Source: Bacillus sp. S/N-304-OC-R1
GTDB taxonomy: Bacteria; Bacillota; Bacilli; Bacillales; Cytobacillaceae
DNA: 64,000 bases
Direction: 5' to 3'
NCBI RefSeq assembly: GCF_019749375.1
Contig: NZ_JACWFE010000022.1
Coordinates: forward strand, 62,001 to 126,000
The notes under the pieces were generated by a model, which did not search any database, was not told where the DNA came from, and saw nothing but the letters and a program-made list of their open reading frames with translations. Positions 55,817-64,000 of this stretch are shown here, piece by piece (the stretch's first letter is position 1; each line of letters begins with the position of its first letter). A program made the translations under genes and the position numbers.

Positions 55817-57131
55817 GATTTGCCCCTCCTATTGGCTCGTCCAAGGAAATATGAATCCATGTGCCATTATATAGATAAAACCAGGAGGGCTCTAAGTAGA
55901 CTAGCCTTGAATCCTTTTCCATGGAATAGCCAAGAACAATGTCCTGAAGTTTGTCCATTTCCAAGCCTTTATTTTCAAGATACTGAATAACCTCATGCCC
56001 TGAAGGAAGACTCGTTTCGGTCGTTTCCATTCGGAGGCCAATTAAGAAGTTACTCCGGAAATATTGATAAATTTCATTTTGGCCCCATGTTTCACGAATT
56101 TCAGAAATTCCGCTGCCCTCGCTGAAAATTGGATACCCCTTGTCATCGTATAAACGGAAAAGCACTTGATGATTCAGTTCATCCATTTCTACAAAGCGAT
56201 AATTATCTGTCCATCCTCCATGCTCATTAACAAAGTCAATGCTTCTCTTAAGAAGTCCTCTGGATGTTAATTGACTATCACTGCTGCCAACCGGATTCAC
56301 ATAAGAAAGTGTGTTCCGCTCCAAATTCACCCGCATTAAACTCGAGCCATTTGTATATTCCTCAATAGTTGAATGCTTGTTTTTCTGAACGACGGATGGA
56401 TCTTTAAATAGAGCATTTTTAAATTTCTCAGAATCTAGCGGAGTTGATAAAAACTGATATTGAAGCATTTTAGTCGATTCTTCCGGTAAGAAAAATACCA
56501 TGCCGTTAGAATTTTTATAAGGAAAGTATTTTGCATAACTAAGACTATATTCTGCATTATTAAAGAACCCATTTTTAAAATTCTGGATGAATGAAGCTGG
56601 AACTTGGCTTCTGTACGCCTGATTTTTTTCAGTTGAAATAAAATAAACAAATCCCTGATCCTTCTGAACTCCCTCTGTATCAATAACAATTCGATCAAAA
56701 TAAAAATTAGGGATCTTTTTCTCTTTCATATCAATAATCGTACGGTAAAAGTCAATCGGAATTGAATCTTGATATAAAATAACTGCATTTCCGGCATTAT
56801 GAATGAAAGAAGAGAAGTTTTTCACTTCATTTGATACGTTGACAAAATCAGTGAAGTTCCATCTGCTTATTTCAGTAATAATCTTATCAATTTCTTCCGA
56901 ACTAGTTGTTCCTAAATGCTTATCTTTAGAATAATGGAAAATAACCCGATCGGGCTTAACAATTTCCTCCGCATCCTTTTTGGCACTAATCGCTACTTCT
57001 TGGACCGTTTTTGTCTTTTCCATCGTTTCTAAATTAGGCTGATACGTCCAGATGCTCCATGTTAAAAAAACACTAAAGAATACTAAAATGACCAATATGA
57101 GCGATTTAATATTTTCATATGTCATTCCCAA
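55803..57131 (-). CDS. walH: WalK regulatory protein WalH (YycH)
   Basis: 442 residues: an N-terminal membrane anchor (about 8-27) and a large outside YycH domain. ATG at 57131 overlaps the walK stop; a second ATG at 57125 is equally possible. It partners WalI in a complex that inhibits the WalK kinase. The operon position is the standard one. Confidence 0.93.
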   Translation of the reverse strand: MGMTYENIKSLILVILVFFSVFLTWSIWTYQPNLETMEKTKTVQEVAISAKKDAEEIVKPDRVIFHYSKDKHLGTTSSEEIDKIITEISRWNFTDFVNVSNEVKNFSSFIHNAGNAVILYQDSIPIDFYRTIIDMKEKKIPNFYFDRIVIDTEGVQKDQGFVYFISTEKNQAYRSQVPASFIQNFKNGFFNNAEYSLSYAKYFPYKNSNGMVFFLPEESTKMLQYQFLSTPLDSEKFKNALFKDPSVVQKNKHSTIEEYTNGSSLMRVNLERNTLSYVNPVGSSDSQLTSRGLLKRSIDFVNEHGGWTDNYRFVEMDELNHQVLFRLYDDKGYPIFSEGSGISEIRETWGQNEIYQYFRSNFLIGLRMETTETSLPSGHEVIQYLENKGLEMDKLQDIVLGYSMEKDSRLVYLEPSWFYLYNGTWIHISLDEPIGGANHGLE

Positions 57132-58954
57132 TCATCCTCTTCAGTACGGTCATAAGGCAGGCTGAAAGAAATGGTCGTTCCCTTTCCTTCTTCGCTCCTT
57201 GCCCATATTTCTCCGCCGTGCGCTTCCACCATTTCCTTCGCGATTGCTAGACCGAGACCTGTGCCTCCAAGCTTTCTTGTCCGAGCTTTATCCACCCGGT
57301 AAAATCGTTCAAATATCTTATTGATATTTTCCTTCGGTATGCCAACTCCCTCATCCGATACACTGATGATCACAAAATCATTTTGTTCTTCAATACTGAA
57401 GGTGACTTTACCGCCCTCCGGAGAATATTTAAGCGCATTCGAAATGATATTATCAATGACTTGAGTAAGCTTGTCCCCATCAATTTCCACAAATGCTGAA
57501 TGGCCTGGAAGCCTTCTTTCAAAGGTAACATTCTGATGCTTGGACATTTCAAAGCGGTCTATAATTCTGTTATAAAAAGAAATAATATCGATCCATTCTT
57601 TATTCAAGCGGTAATCCCTGCTGTCCATCTTTGAAAGCTGCAGCAAGTCATTAACAAGACGAATCATGCGCTCAGTCTCAGTCTGTGTAACATCTAAAAA
57701 CTTGGGAGCAATTTCTTCATCCTGCCATGCACCTTCTGCTAAAGCCTCTAAATAGCTTCTCATTGTTGTCAGTGGTGTTCTAAGCTCATGAGAAACATTG
57801 GCAACAAACTCTCGGCGTTCCATATCAATCTTTTCCTGCTCGGTAATATCATGAAGAACGGCAATCAGTCCATTAACAAAACCTGTTTCCTTTTGAATAA
57901 CAGACACATTTGCCCGTAGTATCAAGGTATTGGAGGGCTTACTGAAATCCAAAATGACAGAATCTCTCTCAGAAAGTAATTCTTCAAACGTGTAATCATC
58001 TTCAAGACCAAGAAGTGAAACAATTGGAGAAGATAAAACTGTTTCACGTGAAACATTTAGCATGTCAGCCGCAGGCTCATTAATGAGGATGACTCTCCCT
58101 TTCCGGTCCGTTGCAATCACACCATCTGTCATATGGGAGAGGACAGATGAAAGCTTCCGGCGTTCTCCTTCAGTAGTTGCCTGAGCTTCTTGCAGCTTTT
58201 TCGTTAAATTATTAAAGGTCATCGCTAATTGACCAATTTCATCATTGCCATAAATTTTAACCTTGCGCGAGAAGTTCCCCTTTGCCATGGCTAGTGCCTG
58301 TCTTCTCATATCAGACATTGGGCGAGTGATCGTTTGTGCAAGAAGAACTCCTAATATAGCTGTAATCGCAAGGGCAATCGCTGTCCCTGAAATAAAGATA
58401 CTATTGATTTGCCTCATCTGTTCGAAAACATTTTCTATTTTTGCAACGAGGTAAATGGCGCCTCGTACTTCCCCATTATGCTTAATAGGCGTAACCAGCA
58501 CCCAAATACGGTTTCCTGTGTGGGAATCGATGAGATCCTCACTTGCCTGCTGGGAGGTAGCAATCGTCATTCTCGTTAATGTATCCGTTGTCCTTTGGCC
58601 GACAACGCCTTGATTATCAGGGTCAGACGTACCAAGAATCTTTAAAGTATCCCCTTCAATGACTCTAACCTCTGTAATATCCTCTGAATAATAATCTCTT
58701 AACAGCCGGTAGACATCTTCCTCTAGAGTCGGGCCATCATCATCTGGCTGCCGCTCCTTCGTCATCTGTTCTTCCAAATAATAGGCAAGGAGATTCACAC
58801 GATCCTGAATAGTCGTTTTAAAATTCTCCTTAAGTGTAAATTCTAATTGTCTAACAAAGTAGACTCCTATTATTTGCATGGCAATTAATATAAGCAACAC
58901 ATAAATGATGACAAACTTGAGATGAATAGAACGAAAAAAACCAACTTTTTTCAT
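57122..58954 (-). CDS. walK: Essential cell-wall sensor kinase WalK (YycG)
   Basis: 610 residues. TM1 (14-34), an outside PAS-like sensor, TM2 (about 184-204), HAMP, cytoplasmic PAS (HMTDGVIATDRKGRVILINE), a dimerisation domain with the phospho-His in FVANVSHELRTPLTTM, and a HATPase with NALKYSPEGGKV, DEGVGIPKE and GGTGLGLAIAKEM. It controls autolysins and wall growth through WalR and is essential in most Firmicutes. 9 bp after walR. Confidence 0.97.
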   Translation of the reverse strand: MKKVGFFRSIHLKFVIIYVLLILIAMQIIGVYFVRQLEFTLKENFKTTIQDRVNLLAYYLEEQMTKERQPDDDGPTLEEDVYRLLRDYYSEDITEVRVIEGDTLKILGTSDPDNQGVVGQRTTDTLTRMTIATSQQASEDLIDSHTGNRIWVLVTPIKHNGEVRGAIYLVAKIENVFEQMRQINSIFISGTAIALAITAILGVLLAQTITRPMSDMRRQALAMAKGNFSRKVKIYGNDEIGQLAMTFNNLTKKLQEAQATTEGERRKLSSVLSHMTDGVIATDRKGRVILINEPAADMLNVSRETVLSSPIVSLLGLEDDYTFEELLSERDSVILDFSKPSNTLILRANVSVIQKETGFVNGLIAVLHDITEQEKIDMERREFVANVSHELRTPLTTMRSYLEALAEGAWQDEEIAPKFLDVTQTETERMIRLVNDLLQLSKMDSRDYRLNKEWIDIISFYNRIIDRFEMSKHQNVTFERRLPGHSAFVEIDGDKLTQVIDNIISNALKYSPEGGKVTFSIEEQNDFVIISVSDEGVGIPKENINKIFERFYRVDKARTRKLGGTGLGLAIAKEMVEAHGGEIWARSEEGKGTTISFSLPYDRTEEDDWE

Positions 58955-58963
58955 TGAATGTTC

Positions 58964-59674
58964 TTACTCCTGTTCAGGATTTCGCAGATAGTACCCAACT
59001 CCCCTTCTTGTCACAATCCATGTTGGATGACTTGGGTTATCCTCAATTTTCTCACGCAAGCGTCGAACCGTTACGTCAACTGTGCGCACATCACCATAGT
59101 AATCATAGCCCCAAACAGTCTGCAGGAGATGTTCCCGGGTCATAACTTGCCCTATATGCTTAGCTAAATAATGAAGAAGCTCAAATTCGCGATGAGTAAG
59201 CTCAATCGTTTCCCCGCGTTTTGACACAATATAAGCATCTGGATGAATCGTTAAAGTACCAACTGTAATTTCATTGGTCTCATCTTCTTCAGCCGTATTC
59301 GCAGCAATTTGCTGGTGACGTCTTAAATTGGCTTTAATTCGGGCAATCAGCTCTCTCGTACTGAAAGGCTTTGTGACATAGTCATCTGCACCAAGCTCTA
59401 GACCAATGACTTTGTCAATTTCAGAATCCTTTGCTGTAAGCATAATGATCGGCATATCGTATTTTTTCCGGACTTCTCGGCAGACTTCAATACCATCCCT
59501 TTGTGGAAGCATGATATCAAGAAGGATAAGGTCCGGTTTTATTTCCTCTACTTTTTCTAACGCATCATTTCCATCATAAGAACAAAATACTTCAAAGCCT
59601 TCTTTTTTTAGATTAAATTGCAAAATATCTGCAATTGGTTTCTCGTCGTCTACTACTAGAATTTTTCTTTCCAT
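58964..59674 (-). CDS. walR: Essential response regulator WalR (YycF)
   Basis: 236 residues. The receiver domain has phospho-acceptor Asp53 ([13 protein letters not shown]), T81-region TAKDSEID and K in YVTKPFS; the OmpR-type winged helix has [14 protein letters not shown] and RGVGYYL. First gene of the wal operon. It directs autolysin and wall genes. Confidence 0.97.
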   Translation of the reverse strand: MERKILVVDDEKPIADILQFNLKKEGFEVFCSYDGNDALEKVEEIKPDLILLDIMLPQRDGIEVCREVRKKYDMPIIMLTAKDSEIDKVIGLELGADDYVTKPFSTRELIARIKANLRRHQQIAANTAEEDETNEITVGTLTIHPDAYIVSKRGETIELTHREFELLHYLAKHIGQVMTREHLLQTVWGYDYYGDVRTVDVTVRRLREKIEDNPSHPTWIVTRRGVGYYLRNPEQE

Positions 59675-59876
59675 CTAATTCTCCTTTACGTAAGGTGATT
59701 TATTTTGATTCACTAGATTATCTTCATATTCATATGTTTTCAATTTTACTTTAACATGTAATAAAAGTGAATTCATCTATTTAGAAAAAACACTATATAG
59801 AGCAGGATGTCTAAGGCAAGAATGGATAATAATCAAAAACCCGCCTATAAGTGGCAATTGTATCTAATCAACCAGA

Positions 59877-59907
59877 AAAGTCTCTAGCAGAGACTAGAGA
59901 CTTTTTC
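59877..59907 (-). terminator. Terminator after the M23 peptidase gene
   Basis: AAAAGTCTCTAG-caga-GACTAGAGACTTTTT; a T run follows leftward. Confidence 0.9.
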
Positions 59908-59916
59908 TTGTATTTA

Positions 59917-61392
59917 TTAACGAATATAATTTAGTGGATTTTGCAGGCTGCCGTTTTTATATATTTCAAAATGTAGATGAACCCCTGTAGAATCTCCAGT
60001 TGAGCCCATGACTCCAATTTTTGAACCTTTTGATACAACTTGCCCTGAGCTTACATTAATCGAAGATAGATGGGCATAAATTGTACGATAGCCATTCTGA
60101 TGGTCAATGACAATTTTATTTCCAAAGCTGCCATCATATCCTGCTGACACAACAACTCCATTATCCGCTGCTTTAATCGTATGGTCACTTGGTCTGGCAA
60201 TGTCGATTCCTTTATGCATTCTTCCCCAGCGATATCCTACATGACTGGAAACATATCCGCCAACTGCAGGCCAAATAAAGCTGCCATCACCACGAGATGG
60301 AATTACCTTTGTCCCTTTAATAACAATATGCTTAACAGGCTCTTGAAGGATTTCCTCACTCACTACTTCCTTCTTCACCACTTGGCCATTCTGAACAGAG
60401 ACTCGATAGGTTGCAGCACGTTTTCCATCTTTACCTTCCTGCTGTACCTTTGTATCTCCTTTGAACATTTTGTCACTTTCTACTACTTCTTTTTCAAATG
60501 GAATAACTTCTTTCTTGAAGTATTCTTTATCAATAATAACCTGAACAAATGGCTTTAGTATTGTTACGTTTATTTCCTGGTCAATTTGCAGAACGGAATT
60601 CTCTGTTAGCCCAGGGTTAATGTCAAGAAGCTGGTTGATTTTCAGGTTATGAGCATGAGCAATTCCGCCTAGCACATCTCCATCTTTTACCTTATACTTT
60701 ACTTCTTCTAATGAGCCCTTTTCCAAAAGCTTTACAGTATCCTCTACAGAAAGGATATTGACTGGCTCTGTTTTTTCAGTTTTAACTAAAACTTCTTTTG
60801 AAAGTTTAACGTCCAATATACGAGTTTCATCTTCCTTTAACGGAGGCAAAGTATTATTATCAGAAGCCTTTCTAGCTTCAATTGCAACTAACTCTTCTTC
60901 CGAAACGTAACGCAGTTTAAGTTTTTTAATAACTTCATTTGCTTGATTAGTATTTTGAACATATGCAACTGGCTTTCCATCAATAATGATTGCGGAAGCC
61001 TCAGCTTGAACCTTAACTTCTTTCATAACTTCCTCTGCCACTTCTGTGTTATTGGCCACTGAATTTGCACGGAACACTTGCTCAGGCACATATGTTACTT
61101 CAGAGTTTAAGGAAAGTTGTACATTTTCTTTTGCAGATTGTGCTTCTTTTAGTTTGGAATCAAGTAACCCTTCAATTACATTTTTATCTGTAACTGTTCC
61201 AATATATTGTTTATCTACGTAAACATAGTAAACAGTCGTTAGCTTATCTGTATCGGCATGTGCTGAAATTTCTGCAGCAAAAGAGATCGCAGCAACTGTT
61301 AGGAACGTTAATGCGGTCTTTTTAAATGCCTTTTTGAATTTATTATATGTATGTTTTTTTATCTTCGTGAAGTTAATTGTCGAATCTTGCAT
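59917..61392 (-). CDS. Secreted M23 peptidase with LysM and G5 domains
   Basis: 491 residues. N-terminal basic stretch and signal-type hydrophobic segment ending AEISAHAD. A YabE-like repeat region follows, then LysM (YKVKDGDVLGGIAHAHNLKINQLLDINPGL, about 230-280), a G5 domain (about 285-360) and an M23 catalytic domain with HKGIDIARP and HLHFEIYKNG metal ligands. It should cut peptidoglycan cross-links outside the cell. It is placed just upstream of walR, whose regulon is wall hydrolases, so WalR control is plausible but not shown. Confidence 0.9.
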   Translation of the reverse strand: MQDSTINFTKIKKHTYNKFKKAFKKTALTFLTVAAISFAAEISAHADTDKLTTVYYVYVDKQYIGTVTDKNVIEGLLDSKLKEAQSAKENVQLSLNSEVTYVPEQVFRANSVANNTEVAEEVMKEVKVQAEASAIIIDGKPVAYVQNTNQANEVIKKLKLRYVSEEELVAIEARKASDNNTLPPLKEDETRILDVKLSKEVLVKTEKTEPVNILSVEDTVKLLEKGSLEEVKYKVKDGDVLGGIAHAHNLKINQLLDINPGLTENSVLQIDQEINVTILKPFVQVIIDKEYFKKEVIPFEKEVVESDKMFKGDTKVQQEGKDGKRAATYRVSVQNGQVVKKEVVSEEILQEPVKHIVIKGTKVIPSRGDGSFIWPAVGGYVSSHVGYRWGRMHKGIDIARPSDHTIKAADNGVVVSAGYDGSFGNKIVIDHQNGYRTIYAHLSSINVSSGQVVSKGSKIGVMGSTGDSTGVHLHFEIYKNGSLQNPLNYIR

Positions 61393-61726
61393 TGTTACAT
61401 CCTCCTAGACTACGGCAACACACTTTCATATAGTGCTATGTAACTATTATTCTAAATTACTAAAAATTTTCACTTCTATACTTTACCATAAAATCCATCT
61501 AATAGACTATTTGACTTCATAATGTAACATAATTGTATAATTGATGACAATTAACTGCCAAAAGGTTTTAAAAATAAAAAAGGATTATGTCGAATTGGAG
61601 AGGATAAATAGGAAAGAAAGCTTATCATGACTAGGATTTTACTACTATTTTTGTAAAAAAGGAGGATAAAAACAGAGTTACATAGTTTTAAGGTTAGCAC
61701 AGCCAAAATATTACAGTAATGTAACA
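61393..61726. other. Non-coding gap upstream of the M23 gene
   Basis: AT-rich, no credible ORF. It contains the promoter region and the GGAGG leader of the peptidase gene. No WalR box could be confirmed by eye. Confidence 0.5.
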
Positions 61727-61759
61727 AAAAAAGAGCATAACATAGGTCATACTCTTTTT
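61727..61759 (-). terminator. Terminator of the tRNA cluster
   Basis: AAAAGAGTATGACC-tatg-TTATGCTCTTTT, reading leftward, 6 bp after tRNA-Phe. Confidence 0.8.
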
Positions 61760-61765
61760 AGAGGA

Positions 61766-61838
61766 TGGCTCAGGACGGAATCGAACCGCCGACACAAGGA
61801 TTTTCAGTCCTTTGCTCTACCGACTGAGCTACTGAGCC
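61766..61838 (-). tRNA. tRNA-Phe (GAA)
   Basis: 73 nt with acceptor GGCTCAG/CTGAGCC, D-arm AGCTCAGTCGGTAGAGC, anticodon loop CTGAAAA (GAA) and T-loop GGTTCGATTCC. CCA is not encoded. Confidence 0.95.
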
Positions 61839-61842
61839 GTAT

Positions 61843-61998
61843 ATATTACTCGTTCCTAAACTTTGATTAGCCTAAGAACCTTTGTTCCAAAGTCCTTTGG
61901 TCTTTGTCACAGATTTAAAAATTTCCTATTCTTGGGTGGCTGATTCTCTGTAGGCAAATTTTTAAATCTGCTCTACCGACTGAGCTACTGAGCCGTAT
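61843..61998 (-). repeat. tRNA-half repeat module 1 (Phe type)
   Basis: A body of about 126 bp followed at 61969-61998 by a 30-bp exact copy of the 5' half of the adjacent tRNA-Phe with its leader. Leftward the half is joined to AGATTTAAAAATTT...AAATTTTTAAATCT, a 14-bp stem. Confidence 0.8.
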
Positions 61999-62149
61999 TT
62001 AGTATTGTTTTCTAAAATAGTTTGTAGTCATAAGGTGCTCCAAATCTCTTTGTGATTTGTCGCAGATTTTAAAGTTTGCTATTCAAGGAGGATTAGCTTC
62101 GTGGCTGCAAGCTTTAAAATCCTCTACCGACTGAGCTACTGAGCCGTAT
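61999..62149 (-). repeat. tRNA-half repeat module 2 (Phe type)
   Basis: Body about 123 bp, then a 28-bp copy of the tRNA-Phe 5' half (62122-62149). Leftward stem GATTTTAAAG ... CTTTAAAATC, related to modules 1 and 3. Confidence 0.8.
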
Positions 62150-62154
62150 ATAGT

Positions 62155-62204
62155 ACAACATCCAGTAAGGAGGCCGTGCTTGCCAGCCGCTTACTGGATG
62201 TTGT
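62155..62204. repeat. 14-bp-stem hairpin
   Basis: ACAACATCCAGTAA and TTACTGGATGTTGT around a 22-nt GC-rich loop, between module 2 and the dispersed repeat. Confidence 0.75.
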
Positions 62205-62210
62205 TTGCCT

Positions 62211-62331
62211 TGTCTAGCTACGGTGCCTAACCCCTCTAGGTCATAAGCCCATCCCTATCAGAAGGAAAATGCACCTTCTGCCAGGGCTCGTCTTATGCTT
62301 GTCGGGGCTAAACAGGCACCTCCGCTTTTCG
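62211..62331. repeat. Dispersed palindromic repeat, copy 2
   Basis: TAGCTACGGTGCCTAACCCC, CTCTAGGTCATAAGCCC ..., CGTCTTATGCTTGTCGGGG and CAGGCACCTCCGC. Same order of words as copy 1 (53993), so one family. Confidence 0.75.
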
Positions 62332-62333
62332 TA

Positions 62334-62405
62334 TGACCCGTACGGGATTCGAACCCGTGTTACCGCCGTGAAAGGGCGGTGTCTTAACCGCTTGACCAAC
62401 GGGCC
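62334..62405 (-). tRNA. tRNA-Glu (TTC)
   Basis: 72 nt: acceptor GGCCCGT/ACGGGTC with one G-U pair, anticodon stem-loop CCGCCCTTTCACGGCGG (TTC), T-arm CGGGTTCGAATCCCG. CCA is not encoded. Confidence 0.95.
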
Positions 62406-62413
62406 TAAAAAAA

Positions 62414-62489
62414 TGGTGAGCCATGAAGGACTCGAACCTTCGACCCTCTGATTAAAAGTCAGATGCTCTACCGACTGAGCTAATGGCTC
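62414..62489 (-). tRNA. tRNA-Lys (TTT)
   Basis: 76 nt including CCA: acceptor GAGCCAT/ATGGCTC, D-arm AGCTCAGTCGGTAGAGC, anticodon stem-loop CTGACTTTTAATCAG (TTT), T-arm GAAGGTTCGAGTCCTTC. Confidence 0.95.
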
Positions 62490-62497
62490 GTATAAAA

Positions 62498-62649
62498 AAA
62501 AGATTCCTCGATACTATCTCTAGTCGTACTGTGCTCCAAAGTCCTGTAGGCTTTGTTGCAGATTTCAAAGTTTGCTATTCGAGGAAGAATAGCATTGTTG
62601 CTGCAAGCTTTAAAATCCTCTACCGACTGAGCTAATGGCTCGTATAAAA
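62498..62649 (-). repeat. tRNA-half repeat module 3 (Lys type)
   Basis: Body about 120 bp closely related to module 2, then a 32-bp exact copy of the 5' half and leader of tRNA-Lys (62618-62649 = 62466-62497). The half copied is that of the adjacent tRNA, not tRNA-Phe. Confidence 0.85.
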
Positions 62650-62836
62650 TCTGTTCGTTTATGACGACGCTTTTTATAATATCATAGGGAGATAATATTT
62701 TGCAATGAATTTTTTTAAAAAAATTTTGTTTTTTAGCATTGAGATTTATTATATTAGCCAAATAGGCAGTTACCTCACTCCCATCCTCTATCTGCACATA
62801 CACTAAAAATGTAACTATTGGAGGAGGGATTTTACA

Positions 62837-63163
62837 ATGGAAAGACAATTTTTAGGCGGTATGCCTCCTGGCATGGGGTATGGCGGTTACCCTGGCTATG
62901 GTACGGGTTATGGGGGCTATCCGGGACACGGTGGTGGTTATGGAGGTTATCCGGGCTATGGTGCGGGTTATGGAGGCTATCCCGGCCATGGTGGCGGTTA
63001 CGGAGGTTATCCGGGACATAGCGGCGGTATGACTGGATACCCGGGTTATGGGGGCGGCCATGGAGGCTATCCGGGACACAGCGGTTATCCAGGACATCAA
63101 CAACCTGGATACGGAGGTTATCCATCCCTTCCACCTGGATATGGCGGACAGCCAAGAGACTAG
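62837..63163 (+). CDS. Gly/Tyr/Pro-rich repeat protein, spore-coat-like
   Basis: 108 residues, almost wholly repeats of GGYPG(Y/H)G(x)GYGGYPG; over half the residues are Gly and most of the rest are Tyr, Pro and His. TGGAGGAGGGATTTTACA before the ATG is a very strong ribosome site. The composition resembles small Bacillus coat or surface proteins that cross-link through Tyr. No domain, signal peptide or family is recognised. Followed by a terminator shared with purA. Confidence 0.75.
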   Translation: MERQFLGGMPPGMGYGGYPGYGTGYGGYPGHGGGYGGYPGYGAGYGGYPGHGGGYGGYPGHSGGMTGYPGYGGGHGGYPGHSGYPGHQQPGYGGYPSLPPGYGGQPRD

Positions 63164-63201
63164 AAATAATTTAATTTCGGGAATTTGTGAAAAAAAAAAT
63201 T

Positions 63202-63247
63202 ATAGGGAAAGGGGAATGGGAGTAGATCTCCATTTCCCTTTCCCTAT
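63202..63247. terminator. Bidirectional terminator
   Basis: ATAGGGAAAGGGGAATGGAG-type stem (63202-63220) with its complement to 63247, between the convergent Gly-rich gene and purA. Confidence 0.85.
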
Positions 63248-63258
63248 TTGAATGATTA

Positions 63259-64000
63259 TTAATTTTGTCGCCACGGGCTTCGAACAACATTTGTCTGAGT
63301 CCGATCTGGTCCTACAGAGAAAATGGATAACGGGATACCCGTTAATTGAGAAACTCGTTCAATATAATGTCTTGCGTTGGAAGGAAGCTCATCTAATGTT
63401 TTGCAGCCGGTAATATCCTCATGCCAGCCTGGTAGCTCCTCATATACAGGTTCACATTCTGCTAGAACCTTTAAGCTTGCTGGGAATTCTTCAATCACTT
63501 CTCCTTTATAGCGGTAAGCTACACAGATTTTTAGCGTTTCAATTCCCGTTAAAACATCAATTGAATTTAGTGAAAGATCTGTTAGACCGCTAACTCGCCT
63601 TGCATGACGCACAACCACACTGTCAAACCAGCCTACACGGCGTGGACGACCTGTCGTCGTACCATATTCCCGGCCAACTTCACGAATTTGATGCCCAATT
63701 TCATTTTCAAGCTCTGTTGGGAAAGGGCCATCTCCTACACGAGTCGTATAAGCCTTACATACCCCCACAACATGCTTAATCTTTGAAGGGCCAACTCCGG
63801 AACCAATCGTCACTCCACCAGCAACTGGGTTTGACGAAGTCACAAATGGATATGTTCCTTGGTCAATATCTAGCATGACCCCTTGGGCTCCTTCAAATAA
63901 CACTCTTCGTCCTTCATCAAGTGCATCGTTCAAAACGACTGATGTATCACAAACATAATGTTTAATCTGCTGCCCATATTCATAGTATTCATCTAAAATC
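63259..64000 (-). CDS. purA: Adenylosuccinate synthetase, C-terminal part (runs off right edge)
   Basis: The frame is open to the edge, giving 246 residues of the roughly 430 usual. Visible are [26 protein letters not shown], the switch and IMP/GTP site, [25 protein letters not shown] and the C-terminal [18 protein letters not shown] and SVGPDRTQT. It makes adenylosuccinate from IMP, aspartate and GTP. The N-terminus lies outside the window. Its place upstream of walR is the standard one. Confidence 0.97.
   Translation of the reverse strand, partial: ILDEYYEYGQQIKHYVCDTSVVLNDALDEGRRVLFEGAQGVMLDIDQGTYPFVTSSNPVAGGVTIGSGVGPSKIKHVVGVCKAYTTRVGDGPFPTELENEIGHQIREVGREYGTTTGRPRRVGWFDSVVVRHARRVSGLTDLSLNSIDVLTGIETLKICVAYRYKGEVIEEFPASLKVLAECEPVYEELPGWHEDITGCKTLDELPSNARHYIERVSQLTGIPLSIFSVGPDRTQTNVVRSPWRQN

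Noticed and set aside
62832..63155. Leftward ORFs opposite the Gly-rich gene
   Set aside because: Shadows of the GGYPG repeat DNA; no ribosome sites and strongly skewed His/Asn/Arg composition.

Overview
The window is about 64 kb of a low-GC, spore-forming Bacillaceae chromosome (Bacillus, Cytobacillus or Neobacillus type; exact genus not decided). The right end has the conserved order purA, tRNAs, walR-walK-walH-walI-walJ, an HtrA-type protease, a CxxH/CxxC protein and rlmH, all transcribed leftward. A sporulenol/squalene-hopene cyclase, a YheC/YheD spore-coat-type ATP-grasp protein, a DUF2515 protein and a possible YpdA bacillithiol-disulfide reductase fit the same group.

Layout. 1-28.4 kb: chromosomal genes, mostly in short operons. 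They include a LytTR/DUF3021 pair, a sigma-54 controlled isoaspartyl-dipeptide module (activator, YfcC-type carrier, IadA), DJ-1/Gfo-Idh with a divergent MocR regulator, RluF, a hydrolase with its TetR regulator, a NupC transporter, a TerA/TerD-like protein, DbpA helicase and an RlmI-like methyltransferase. 28.5-51.7 kb: an accessory zone ending exactly at the 3' end of rlmH. It is punctuated by six copies, all in one orientation, of the rlmH 3'-end sequence (28480, 29940, 38479, 42674, 44647, 51645), as in a stack of SCC-type islands. 51.6-64 kb: the conserved rlmH-wal-purA core with a tRNA cluster.

The segment next to rlmH (44647-51665) is the best-defined mobile element. It has a large serine recombinase with an XRE regulator, a small serine resolvase with res-like repeats, a Rep-like initiator candidate, two HNH-type proteins, a 58-aa acidic protein, and a HEPN-motif (R-x4-H) protein that is a defence candidate. 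A 21-bp perfect direct repeat flanks it. The recombinase reading frame runs through the att site and takes its last ~46 codons from the antisense strand of rlmH. Joining the two att copies in silico, as in an excised circle, instead gives a shorter C-terminus, a stop codon and a terminator just inside the other end. This supports the proposed boundaries and predicts a C-terminal switch linked to integration.

The other att-bounded segments carry only cargo: AraC-type regulator/DUF1761; DUF2515/hopene cyclase/HXXEE protein; diguanylate cyclase, aminopeptidase P, MFS transporter, DeoD, serine hydrolase and quinone oxidoreductase; and one more serine hydrolase. None has a recombinase, so if they are mobile they would need one in trans. 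The tRNA cluster holds three ~125-bp repeat bodies, each linked to a precise duplicate of a tRNA 5' half.
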